Positions 8,460 to 15,926 are shown, numbered from the stretch's first letter. The stretch is 64,000 nt of DNA from Vibrio astriarenae (GCF_010587385.1 NZ_CP047475.1:2666001-2730000); one strand, 5' to 3'. Translations and numbers: made by a program. Notes: generated by a model not told the origin, from the letters alone.

Positions 8460-8694
8460 GAAAATCACCTCCTTGTGAGAGGTGATCACGCTTAGTATGG
8501 CTGTCAAGCCAAGCATCTAAATCTTCTTTTAGATAGCGAACAGCAGTACCAATTTTAATAAATGGTGGGGCAATAGTACGATTACCTCGATGCCCTTCCA
8601 TGCGGGACTGACGGAGGAATGAGCGGCTCATTCCTATGTAAGTTGCTGTTTCTTTTTCTGTATATGCGCGTTTATCAATACATGCTGTAGCCAT
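8452..8694 (-). CDS. AlpA-family phage regulator/excisionase
   Basis: An 80-aa MerR-like winged-helix protein. EKETATYIGMSRSFLRQSRMEG is the DNA-recognition part, and PPFIKIGTAVRYLKEDLDAWLDSH is the conserved AlpA ending. AlpA proteins of P4-like elements activate integrase or serve as excisionase. A good Shine-Dalgarno, AAGGAG, lies 8 nt upstream of the ATG but is inside the 3' arm of an 8-bp hairpin (8699-8724), so translation may be regulated. It is the first gene of the alpA-wHTH-rep operon and is probably repressed by the XRE protein upstream. Confidence 0.85.
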   Translation of the reverse strand: MATACIDKRAYTEKETATYIGMSRSFLRQSRMEGHRGNRTIAPPFIKIGTAVRYLKEDLDAWLDSHTKRDHLSQGGDFHA

Positions 8695-8698
8695 TTGA

Positions 8699-8724
8699 AA
8701 ATCTCCTTTTGTTCGTGGAGATTT
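8699..8724 (-). promoter_or_regulatory. Hairpin that would sequester the alpA Shine-Dalgarno
   Basis: In the minus-strand RNA, AAATCTCC pairs perfectly with GGAGATTT across a 10-nt loop. The 3' arm contains the AAGGAG ribosome site of alpA. Confidence 0.5.
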
Positions 8725-8742
8725 AAATGTATTGCCTCAAAA

Positions 8743-8766
8743 CGTCATATGACGCTACGGATGACG
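8743..8766. promoter_or_regulatory. Candidate operator upstream of alpA
   Basis: The perfect palindrome CGTCATATGACG (8743-8754) is followed by a further ATGACG half-site (8761-8766), 12 bp from the first ATGACG. It lies between xre and alpA, where a repressor or AlpA itself would bind. The assignment is inference. Confidence 0.45.
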
Positions 8767-8780
8767 GTTTGCAATCAAGG

Positions 8781-9092
8781 TTAATCAAAGTGTAGCTCTA
8801 CCTTGCTTACGCCTCTTTTTTTTAGCTCTTCGACTAACTCTACAACTGTTGCACTAGCTAATGACTTGGACACCTCGCCGCTAGCATCAACAACTGCACT
8901 TTCTCCAAATAAAACCTGGTTCAACTTATGCCATGTCATTTCAGTGGGTTGAGACTCCCCTCTTTCATACCTAGCTGGCATTGCTGGTGCTATACCAACT
9001 TTCCTACCCAACTCCGCATAACTGATACCGGAGTGTATTCGAGCCTGCTTCAGGGCCATCGGAAAATCAGGGTCATCCATAAACGGCAACAT
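8781..9092 (-). CDS. XRE-family phage-type repressor
   Basis: About 103 aa. The HTH is at residues 12-60: ALKQARIHSGISYAELGRKVGIAPAMPARYERGESQPT, the classic Cro/CI/XRE pattern. A helical C-terminal tail (ATVVELVEELKKRGVSKVEL) may dimerise. I prefer the start MLPFMDD at 9092, which has GAGG 6 nt upstream; ATG 9104 is also in frame. A near-consensus promoter sits just upstream. It is likely the lysogeny-type regulator of the alpA-rep operon and of the divergent small-ORF group. Confidence 0.75.
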   Translation of the reverse strand: MLPFMDDPDFPMALKQARIHSGISYAELGRKVGIAPAMPARYERGESQPTEMTWHKLNQVLFGESAVVDASGEVSKSLASATVVELVEELKKRGVSKVELHFD

Positions 9093-9126
9093 ATAAAGCC
9101 TCATTCTATTTGTTTAACTTATTCAG

Positions 9127-9155
9127 AGTATAACCATCCTCTCCACCTCTTTCAA
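9127..9155 (-). promoter_or_regulatory. Promoter of the XRE repressor gene
   Basis: On the minus strand TTGAAA (9150-9155) lies 17 bp before TATACT (9127-9132). Predicted transcription starts near 9120, giving a leader of about 28 nt. Confidence 0.65.
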
Positions 9156-9181
9156 GCTCCTTACTACACAAATTGATCGAT

Positions 9182-9283
9182 ATGGACAATCAAACTCAAA
9201 TAGGTGAACCAAATTTAATTGACATCAATGACTTTGTGATCAAAGATAACCACAAATGGCAAGCAAAAGGATATGACCTGTGA
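9182..9283 (+). CDS. 33-aa ORF overlapping the next small gene
   Basis: ATG at 9182 encodes a 33-residue peptide beginning MDNQTQIGEPNLIDINDF and ending KGYDL. Its TGA overlaps the GTG of the 60-aa ORF as GTGA, the arrangement of coupled phage genes. There is no clear Shine-Dalgarno. Function is unknown. The overlap and divergence from xre are the only support. Confidence 0.4.
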   Translation: MDNQTQIGEPNLIDINDFVIKDNHKWQAKGYDL

Positions 9284-9462
9284 GTTTTTTCTATCGTAAA
9301 ACAGACAAAAATCAGTACGAGTTCTTCCTTAACCAGAGAGACAAGGAAATAGTTATGATCTTAGAAGAGCCAGAGCTATGTCATGAGGTAAGTGCTTTGG
9401 AAATTTGCGTAGGACTAAATAAGGCCTATGAACTAGGACGCGAAACATCTAAATCCAGTTAA
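9280..9462 (+). CDS. Small protein of unknown function (60 aa)
   Basis: It starts at GTG 9280, coupled to the preceding 33-aa ORF by a GTGA overlap. The product begins MSFFYRKTDKNQYEFFLNQ and is acidic in the middle (ILEEPELCHEVSALE). It has no signal peptide, membrane segment or known motif. It sits in the group divergent from the repressor, where phage-like elements keep early genes. Confidence 0.45.
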   Translation: MSFFYRKTDKNQYEFFLNQRDKEIVMILEEPELCHEVSALEICVGLNKAYELGRETSKSS

Positions 9463-9503
9463 GTTTCACAACCAATCTAAGTAGAAAAAGGAGAAATCTA
9501 AAA

Positions 9504-9782
9504 ATGCGTAATGAATCGTTAATTTTTCACTGCCTAAGCCATGAGTATGATCTTGATAGTGAAGACACGGTGTTTAGTACACAGGAAGTAAAGCTCAGCG
9601 TAGATGGTGAGTTTATAGCTCTACCACTTGGTTTTAAAAGCCCAAACTCCCTTTTTGGTCAGGCTCTTGGCAGGGTAGCTAAAACTATCGGCTTTGAAGT
9701 ATACAAGAAAACAAAAGTTCTCGATGATTTGGGAAGAGTTACTTCCACATCATGGTTCAGAAAGAAGAAAAAGGTGAAATAG
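9504..9782 (+). CDS. Small protein of unknown function (92 aa)
   Basis: Well-supported start: AAAAGGAG lies about 10 nt before ATG 9504. The 92-aa product is beta-rich (VKLSVDGEFIALPLGF) with a basic C-terminus (WFRKKKKVK) that may contact nucleic acid. It is the last gene before the terminator at 9834-9875, and the gap of 41 bp suggests one transcript with the two upstream ORFs. I do not recognise the family. Confidence 0.55.
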   Translation: MRNESLIFHCLSHEYDLDSEDTVFSTQEVKLSVDGEFIALPLGFKSPNSLFGQALGRVAKTIGFEVYKKTKVLDDLGRVTSTSWFRKKKKVK

Positions 9783-9833
9783 AAAAGTCACCCTACAGTG
9801 TTCCATTACCCAACATTCGCACACTATTCGTGC

Positions 9834-9875
9834 AAGCCCCGAATTCACCTCTCTCACTATGTCGGGGCTTTTTTC
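9834..9875 (+). terminator. Terminator of the plus-strand small-ORF group
   Basis: AAGCCCCGA and TCGGGGCTT pair across a 19-nt loop, followed by TTTTTCTAT. It separates the rightward small genes from the leftward 314-aa gene. Confidence 0.75.
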
Positions 9876-9914
9876 TATATAAAAAGAAATACATTACCAA
9901 GCTAAGGGCATGAT

Positions 9915-10859
9915 TTAAGTTTGCTGACCTAGAAACTTACGAGCGCGATAAACAATAGTTTTTCTAAAAGCGTCATACCCCATTTCATTGACTGAGTTCA
10001 CGCCCTTACCAAACCAAGTGAGATTGTCTGCATCCATAGAGTCTATGAGATTATCAATATCAAACTTTCGGTTTCGTCCAACGTTATCGACATCTTTCCT
10101 TATCTGCTCCCATATCTGTTTGGGCTTGGCGTTATTATCAACAGACAACACTCGATAGACGATCTGTTCAATTGGATGGGTAATCACTTGGGGTAAGGTT
10201 TTCAGCGATCTCCTGTCCTGTTTTTTGCTTGATACTGAGCCCTTGAACACTGCCTCTATCTCGTCTAAATCTAGCCTTAGTCGCTCTACTTCAACTTGAA
10301 CAGCTTCATTAGTCAGTACATGAGTATTATCAACGGGAAAGTCTGAACGACACTTCTGTTTGGCTTCCTCGGAGATAAAATCAGTAAAATTGTCTGCCAG
10401 AGAATTAAAGAACTTCCCGGCAACATTCTCGGCAGTAGGGCGGGATTGTAAGCGGGTATATGCGCCAAACGGTTTGCTTGGTATGGCTGATTTATCAAGG
10501 CTGAAGCCGAGCTTTAAAGGCTCAAGGTTTCCAAAAACACTATTTACTGACTGCCAATTAGACACATTTCCAACTTCTAATATGTAACATGAGTTCAGGG
10601 TTAGGTTCCTCCCTGTAAACTGCTGATCCATTGAGACTTTTTTTGGTAGTTTCACCATTCCTCTGTAATCAAATACAGCTTCTACAGATACAGTAGCTCC
10701 ATCTGTAGATATAGCACCGAGTTTTTGTAAATCTACGAAGGCGTTCAAAGTCAGTTGACCACACTCTATCGCATCCTTCACATCTCCGACTGTCAGAGTA
10801 GTTTTTTCAGAGACTTCCTCAAGCCTGATAAACTTTCTTTGACTAATGTCCATATTCAT
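9915..10859 (-). CDS. Island protein of unknown function (314 aa)
   Basis: I chose the start MNMDISQRKF at 10859, which has a strong AAGGAG 8 nt upstream; an 18-residue in-frame extension to 10913 is unlikely. The N-terminal part (about 1-60) resembles a small helical DNA-binding or dimer domain (LEEVSEKTTLTVGDVKDAIECGQL). A middle beta-rich stretch follows, then a long helix with VEVERLRLDLDEIEAVF. The last 90 residues (PIEQIVYRVLSVDNN to IVYRARKFLGQ) look helical. No enzyme motif, signal peptide or membrane segment is visible. It lies between the small-ORF terminator and int. Function is unknown. Confidence 0.7.
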   Translation of the reverse strand: MNMDISQRKFIRLEEVSEKTTLTVGDVKDAIECGQLTLNAFVDLQKLGAISTDGATVSVEAVFDYRGMVKLPKKVSMDQQFTGRNLTLNSCYILEVGNVSNWQSVNSVFGNLEPLKLGFSLDKSAIPSKPFGAYTRLQSRPTAENVAGKFFNSLADNFTDFISEEAKQKCRSDFPVDNTHVLTNEAVQVEVERLRLDLDEIEAVFKGSVSSKKQDRRSLKTLPQVITHPIEQIVYRVLSVDNNAKPKQIWEQIRKDVDNVGRNRKFDIDNLIDSMDADNLTWFGKGVNSVNEMGYDAFRKTIVYRARKFLGQQT

Positions 10860-11069
10860 ACCAGTAACTCCTTTTTGATATGGATATGCTACTACATCAA
10901 TATCTAGTGACATAGTTCGGCTTCAAACTTTGATAACTGTGGTTTGAGAAAGGAATCACCGTATTTCAGTAGAGGGTGAACTGAATGGCTTCTATGGCTT
11001 AAAGCCACAAAAAAACAAGCTTCAGCCGACTCTTCTAGCCAGCTTAATGAAGCCTATTAGGTCTAAACA

Positions 11070-12305
11070 CTAGCCTATTAGATTAACCGCTGCCGCTTTG
11101 TGCTCAGGAGCCAAGTGAGCATATCTAAGAGTCATCTTCAAATCGGAGTGCCCAAGAAGTTCTCGAACTGTATTCAAGTCAACACCAGCCATAACTAACT
11201 GACTTGCAAAGTGATGGCGCAAATCGTGAAAATTAAAATTAACCAAGCCAGCTTTTTCAACAAGCTTAAGCCAAGGTTTCTTTATGTCTGTAAGCGGCTT
11301 ATCTTGGCCTGATACAAAAACGTACTCATTTTTTGGATGCATCTTTCTCCACGAAAAAAGCACCTGATAAGCTGTATCATTAAGGGGAACAACTCTCGAT
11401 TTCTTCGATTTTGCTATCGTTGCACGAACTGTCAGATATCGGTTATCAAACGAAATATCTGTCCACTTCAAAGCCATCAATTCGCCTCTTCTCAACCCCG
11501 TATTCATTGCAGTTAAGATAATTGGCTCCACGTAATCCACAAATCTAACATTATCTAATGAAGGATAAGGTTCCTCTCCTCGTACTTCACGATGTTGGTT
11601 TGCAGAACGGCGCTTTTCACGAATTAACTGATCTCGAGTATAAATGCTCGCGAGTAGTCTAGATTGTTCTTCTTGAGTTAGATAACGAACTCTCGTGTTG
11701 TCATGTTTTATGGTTTTCACTTTCGACAGGGTGTGGCTCTCGATAAGCCCCCATTCAACTGCGCGCGACAAAGCTCCTTTTAGGGTATTAACTGTGTAAT
11801 TGATAGTTGAAGGTGCACGACCTAGCTTAACCCTCTCATTTCTCCATTTCTCTACATCCCAAGCAGTAATTTGGTCTAGATCTTTCGATAAGAGGTGTTT
11901 AAAACGACTTTTGAGGTGATTGATTGTCTTCGATGCGGTTTTAGGGTTTCTTGCTATCAAGTAAGCGCTGTACTTTTTGTCTAAAAAGACTTCGAAGTTT
12001 AGAAACTTCCTTCTCTTTGTATCTTCTCTAGCCTTTTTCTTCTCTTCTTGGACATTTTTACCTGAAGCAACTTCACCTAACTTTTGCTTTGCAATATCGC
12101 GAGCTTGTGCGGGGGTAAGGTCTGTCGCCAATCCAATCTTATAATTTACCTGCTTACCGTTCAGCCTAAAGTAAACGTAATAAACTACCTTACCAGACTC
12201 AAATTTGATGGCATGAAAGCCTGAAACTTCTGTGTCATTGAGCCGTCTTTCTTCTGGTGTTAATGCCTTGAGAGTCGCACTTGTAATCTTTTTTTTGATA
12301 GCCAT
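11070..12305 (-). CDS. int: Tyrosine-type site-specific integrase
   Basis: A 411-aa integrase of the P4/phage type that recombines the island into the tRNA-Ile2 gene. It has an N-terminal arm-binding DUF4102-like part (TSATLKALTPEERRLNDTEVSGFHA), a central SAM-like core-binding domain (about 100-190) and a C-terminal catalytic domain. Catalytic residues are Arg272 (TGLRRGEL), His360 and Arg363 (HDLRHHF), His386 (LLGHSD) and Tyr395 (TLRYAHL). It is complete and looks active. Its 5' end faces the right attachment region, and the tandem 11-bp repeats overlap its probable promoter, suggesting autoregulation by int or AlpA. Confidence 0.95.
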   Translation of the reverse strand: MAIKKKITSATLKALTPEERRLNDTEVSGFHAIKFESGKVVYYVYFRLNGKQVNYKIGLATDLTPAQARDIAKQKLGEVASGKNVQEEKKKAREDTKRRKFLNFEVFLDKKYSAYLIARNPKTASKTINHLKSRFKHLLSKDLDQITAWDVEKWRNERVKLGRAPSTINYTVNTLKGALSRAVEWGLIESHTLSKVKTIKHDNTRVRYLTQEEQSRLLASIYTRDQLIREKRRSANQHREVRGEEPYPSLDNVRFVDYVEPIILTAMNTGLRRGELMALKWTDISFDNRYLTVRATIAKSKKSRVVPLNDTAYQVLFSWRKMHPKNEYVFVSGQDKPLTDIKKPWLKLVEKAGLVNFNFHDLRHHFASQLVMAGVDLNTVRELLGHSDLKMTLRYAHLAPEHKAAAVNLIG

Positions 12306-12330
12306 CCGTTGCCCAAAAATCAGTAAAAGT

Positions 12331-12352
12331 TATTTATAGCATATTTATAGCA
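12331..12352. repeat. Tandem 11-bp repeat at island right end
   Basis: Two perfect tandem copies of TATTTATAGCA, matching the left-end pair at 2164-2185 in 21 of 22 bases and in the same direction. They lie 26 bp upstream of the int start and are candidate arm-type sites. Confidence 0.7.
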
Positions 12353-12359
12353 GAAAAAT

Positions 12360-12450
12360 TGTACAGCGGTGAACAGCCACATTCACACAACAACAAAAAT
12401 ATGAGTGTAAAACCATTAAAAACAGTAGATTAGGTTAACACCACTGTACA
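12360..12450. repeat. Inverted repeat between int and attR
   Basis: TGTACAGCGGTG (12360-12371) and CACCACTGTACA (12439-12450) form a 12-bp inverted repeat with one mismatch and a 67-bp spacer. They could be recombination accessory sites. No gene lies in 12306-12601. Confidence 0.45.
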
Positions 12451-12481
12451 TGGCGATTCATATTGAACCAATATAAAATGA

Positions 12482-12527
12482 ACTCATAATCGATTGGTCC
12501 GCAGTTCAAGTCTGCGAGGGGCCACCA
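12482..12527. other. attR: 46-bp tRNA 3'-end remnant
   Basis: An exact copy of tRNA-Ile2 bases 2064-2109, without the 5' half, so it is not a tRNA gene. It marks the right boundary of the island and is the original chromosomal 3' end of the tRNA. Confidence 0.93.
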
Positions 12528-12548
12528 AATTCAGTTCGATAAGAACAA

Positions 12549-12593
12549 GAAAGGCCTGAGAGTGAATTCACTTCTCAGGCCTTTTGCTTTTCT
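12549..12593. terminator. Original host tRNA terminator, now beyond attR
   Basis: AAAGGCCTGAGAGTGA and TTCACTTCTCAGGCCTTTT form a long hairpin, nearly identical to 2115-2160. It lies 9 bp from the stop of the leftward HD-GYP gene and can terminate that gene as well. Confidence 0.75.
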
Positions 12594-12601
12594 GGCTTTT
12601 T

Positions 12602-15600
12602 CTAACTCACGTATTTCTCAACATCTACCTCATCTAACTGCCCCTCTGCTAAGAATTTTTCAGCGTAAGCCAAATAGGTTTTGCTGGTTAAGAACAGTTT
12701 AAACAGTTCCATATCGATGTGTCTGTCTAACGCCATTTTGTGCATGATATCGATGGCAACACTTAACGGTTTACCCTTCTTGTAAGGCCTGTCAGCAGCG
12801 GTGAGGGCCTCAAATATATCAGCGATAGCGATGATACGGTCTTGGGTTGTTAGCTCGTCTGCTGAGAGCTTTCTTGGGTATCCGGTGCCTTTGAGGGTCT
12901 CATGGTGAGTCGTTGCGTAGCGTGGTACCATTTTCAGCTCATCGGGGAAAGGTAGACTTCCTAACATCTTGATGCCGCTGATCATGTGTTCATTGATCTT
13001 GTATCTATCTTCCGCAGTTAATGTGCCGCGTGCGACAGAGAGGTTGTAGACCTCGCCTAGGTTATATAGATACTCAGGCGTTTGAACATTAATTCCAAAA
13101 CGAGGATCAAAATCCGTGTCACGCTCGCGTTGAATCAAGTGTTCAGGGCGATCGGATAATAATGATTCAGCAACGGGTAGTGACGGTTTCTCCTCAATAA
13201 AGCGCATCTCTTCCACTTGGGACAAGCCTAAGCGGTTGTCGAAATGACGGAGCCAAGTTTGATTGGCTATCTCTTTGATGCGTTGCAGTTTATGGTCATC
13301 AATAAACTCACCACCAATGTTCACTCCAGCCACAAAGGTAAAATCATCTTGCAGCTCACGCTGCCTTTTCTCTCGCTCTGCCTTGGCTTGCTCTGCGTTT
13401 TCCGGCTCTGCAAGCTGTGTTTGTAAGCTCTTAATCTCGGCATCACGCCACAGCACTTCAAATCGCATGCGAACTTCATGAATACGGTTGTAGTTGGTCT
13501 CGAGTTTGGTTCCCTTATCAACGATGTGTTCCGGTTGAGTGATCTTGCCACAGTCATGAAGCCAAGCAGCAATACGGAACTCTCGCTCTTCTTTTTCATC
13601 TTTAAATTTGAAATCTTTTAGCGCTTCACTGTCACTGCGCTCAGCGGCTTTTGCGAGCATCATGGCGATCTCTGGAACACGGTTACAATGCCCCGCTGTA
13701 TACGCGGACTTGTCATCGATCGCTTGCGCGATTAGGCGAATAAAGGACTCAATAAACTCTTCTTGTTGCTTTTCATGTTTTTGCAACTCACTGGACATCT
13801 CACAAATCGATTTGGAGAGCTCCCACAGCTCTTTAATCTGAGTGTCGACCTTTTGTACTTGACCATATTGGCGCTGCTCTATTTTTTCCGTTTCGGTTTT
13901 GAGTGCATTGATTGGATTTACAATAGGCTTTGCCATGCGCCAAATAAGGGGCAGAAGCAAACACAATACCGCGGATGTAAACCAAATCGTCGCCTTGGTA
14001 CGTTGGTTCACTAAAGCAAGCACTTCTGACTTGGGCACCACAATCGCAAAATACTCATCAACGTTTTGGATCATCACTGGCTGTAAATAGAACAGAAGCG
14101 TCTCATCATTCACCTCTTGCTCAACCAATACCCCTTGTTGATTTTTCTCTTTGAGCAATTGGTAAAACTTAGGGTATGGAACGAGTCGCTCGGTATCCAC
14201 CGCGCCCGCTTCTAGCGGCTTTAACCATTTATCATCCAGCACCTGCCACTGCTGATGGGTAATATTGTTGATGGCGAGATCGATTATCTCAATCAATTCA
14301 CTGTGCTGTTCATTCAATACCAAGTGAAACCCCGTAGAGTAGGATTGCTTCAATAGCGGCAGTTCCGTCACCACTCTCGTGTCATCAAGGAAATATTGGT
14401 CTGCGGCCTGCTGAAGAATCGGGGCACTATCAATAACAGCCGCCACTTTACCGTCTTGCAACAGGCGCAAGGCATCGACAATATCCGGCACTTCCACCAG
14501 CTCAACGTCAGGTAAATCTTGTTTCAGTTTAGGGATAATCGACCAGCCGCTAAGAATTGCAATACGCTGACCGGATAGTGTTTTCAGGCTTGGTAATTCG
14601 GCTTGCTTTCCTGGTATTAGCACGCCAAAGTCCAAATTATAGAGAGGCTGGCTATAGGCACCGTCTACATAAGCGCTTTCATGCTTTTGCAACGAGTGCA
14701 GCATATCAATGCCACCCGATTGAAACTGCTCTAACAACTCATTCCATGTAAAGCCATTGATGTATTCGAACGGTATCCCGGTTGAAGTGGCAATCAGATT
14801 TAGTAGGTCGATCGCATAACCACGAGGCTGACCGGATAAAGCGTAATCAATCGGTGCCCAAGATGCCTGGTTAGACACCTTGAGTGAGCCCGCTTGGCTG
14901 ATGAGGTTTTGCTGCTCTGGAGTGAGTGCTAATGGTGGGCTGTGTGGAATAGCCTGACCATCGATTTTAGATTCATTGCTAGCGAGAATTTCGCCATCAG
15001 CATTAAACACATAGGCTTGAGCACTGTAGCTATCGAGCTGTTCCATCAAACGTTGTGAGAGGGATGACAGCAAAACATCAACCCCGACGACCAAATCACT
15101 GGCTGAATCGGCCATTGAAAAAGTTTGCCCGGTCACTTTCAAATGTTGAAACAGGTAAGGCTTGGTTTTATTAACAACTTGAGCGTTCGAAGAGCGATAC
15201 CAAGGTCGTTGTGTGGGGTAATAGTTGCTCTCTTCGGTTCGTGTTCCTGTGACCGAGTAGTTTTGATCGTAGAAGGTTATCTCTTTGATGCGTTCCTCAT
15301 CATCACCAATCACCGAGATCACTGCCCAACGATCATCGGGCGAGGCTCCTATTCGCTCTCTAACTGTCGCAGACGAGTTTAAGTTGATCACTTGGTAGAA
15401 GCGTTCATCTTGAGTCGCGTAGTAGACGCTGTAGACTTCATTATTGGCATCCGCTAGTCCAGAGAAGAGTCTCAACCAGTCTCTGTCTTCTCTCCCAGAG
15501 TCTGCAACGAGGTCGCGCATTAACCGGGTAGCGTTTGTCATCCTAGCGTCGAAATCATTAACGTAGTGACTAAAGCCTTTCGCGGCAATCGAAAACTCGC

Positions 15601-15748
15601 CAATCGCTCGCTCAGACGCAAACTTAGAGCTGAAGTAGTACTGCAAGGAAACTGCGGCGGAGGCGGTAATCACTGTGGCTAACACAAAGATGACTCCGAC
15701 AGTGACTCGAATAGAGTATTTAGATTCCTTTCTAAGCCTATCGATCAT
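12602..15748 (-). CDS. Membrane sensor with SBP domain and HD-GYP phosphodiesterase
   Basis: A 1048-aa c-di-GMP phosphodiesterase candidate. TM1 is about residues 15-35. A Cache-like periplasmic region follows (40-260), then a bacterial solute-binding domain of the PBPb type (about 290-510: GQPRGYAIDLLNLIATSTGIPFEY). TM2 is about 585-605, with a HAMP-like linker. The HD-GYP domain has HD at 731-732 (WLHDCGKI) and HHETLKGTGYP at 948-958. HD and HHE are 216 residues apart, roughly 140 more than in canonical HD-GYP domains, because of an inserted helical segment rich in charged residues. The ligand is probably an amino acid or similar small solute. It is monocistronic. Confidence 0.88.
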   Translation of the reverse strand: MIDRLRKESKYSIRVTVGVIFVLATVITASAAVSLQYYFSSKFASERAIGEFSIAAKGFSHYVNDFDARMTNATRLMRDLVADSGREDRDWLRLFSGLADANNEVYSVYYATQDERFYQVINLNSSATVRERIGASPDDRWAVISVIGDDEERIKEITFYDQNYSVTGTRTEESNYYPTQRPWYRSSNAQVVNKTKPYLFQHLKVTGQTFSMADSASDLVVGVDVLLSSLSQRLMEQLDSYSAQAYVFNADGEILASNESKIDGQAIPHSPPLALTPEQQNLISQAGSLKVSNQASWAPIDYALSGQPRGYAIDLLNLIATSTGIPFEYINGFTWNELLEQFQSGGIDMLHSLQKHESAYVDGAYSQPLYNLDFGVLIPGKQAELPSLKTLSGQRIAILSGWSIIPKLKQDLPDVELVEVPDIVDALRLLQDGKVAAVIDSAPILQQAADQYFLDDTRVVTELPLLKQSYSTGFHLVLNEQHSELIEIIDLAINNITHQQWQVLDDKWLKPLEAGAVDTERLVPYPKFYQLLKEKNQQGVLVEQEVNDETLLFYLQPVMIQNVDEYFAIVVPKSEVLALVNQRTKATIWFTSAVLCLLLPLIWRMAKPIVNPINALKTETEKIEQRQYGQVQKVDTQIKELWELSKSICEMSSELQKHEKQQEEFIESFIRLIAQAIDDKSAYTAGHCNRVPEIAMMLAKAAERSDSEALKDFKFKDEKEEREFRIAAWLHDCGKITQPEHIVDKGTKLETNYNRIHEVRMRFEVLWRDAEIKSLQTQLAEPENAEQAKAEREKRQRELQDDFTFVAGVNIGGEFIDDHKLQRIKEIANQTWLRHFDNRLGLSQVEEMRFIEEKPSLPVAESLLSDRPEHLIQRERDTDFDPRFGINVQTPEYLYNLGEVYNLSVARGTLTAEDRYKINEHMISGIKMLGSLPFPDELKMVPRYATTHHETLKGTGYPRKLSADELTTQDRIIAIADIFEALTAADRPYKKGKPLSVAIDIMHKMALDRHIDMELFKLFLTSKTYLAYAEKFLAEGQLDEVDVEKYVS

Positions 15749-15892
15749 TTATATTCTCATTATCCTCAGTTGCACTCAGTTTTATATTACTTGCTAAAAA
15801 ACTGATTAACCAACAAAAAAGCAACAAAACCCCACCAAAGCTACATTCAGTTAACTCTGTCTTATTTGTTACTTTTACTTAGCTCTATCTGC

Positions 15893-15926
15893 AAAAAAGG
15901 CTCGATGTGGTGACACATCGAGCCTA
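15893..15926 (-). terminator. Terminator of the desaturase gene
   Basis: GGCTCGATGTG and CACATCGAGCC with a 4-nt loop. On the minus strand the stem is followed by six T. Confidence 0.85.

Larger units (their letters stand above)
2064..12527. mobile_element. tRNA-Ile2-integrated satellite-like genomic island
   Basis: A 10.4-kb element lies between identical 46-bp tRNA-derived repeats. It has a tyrosine integrase at the right end, tandem 11-bp repeats just inside both ends, an AlpA regulator, an XRE repressor, a phage P2 gpA-type replication endonuclease, and a cargo block of nuclease, TS-like enzyme, aGPT-Pplase3 protein and toxin-antitoxin pair. The cargo block is visibly richer in A+T than the flanking core genes. 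No capsid, terminase or conjugation gene is present, so it resembles a phage satellite or minimal integrative element more than a prophage. The helper is unknown. Confidence 0.93.

Noticed and set aside
8928..9176. Rightward 82-aa ORF antisense to xre
   Set aside because: It overlaps the XRE gene and its promoter, has no ribosome site, and reads as random composition.
12482..12527. A second tRNA-Ile2 gene
   Set aside because: Only the 3' 46 bp are present, with no acceptor 5' strand or D-arm. It is the attR repeat.
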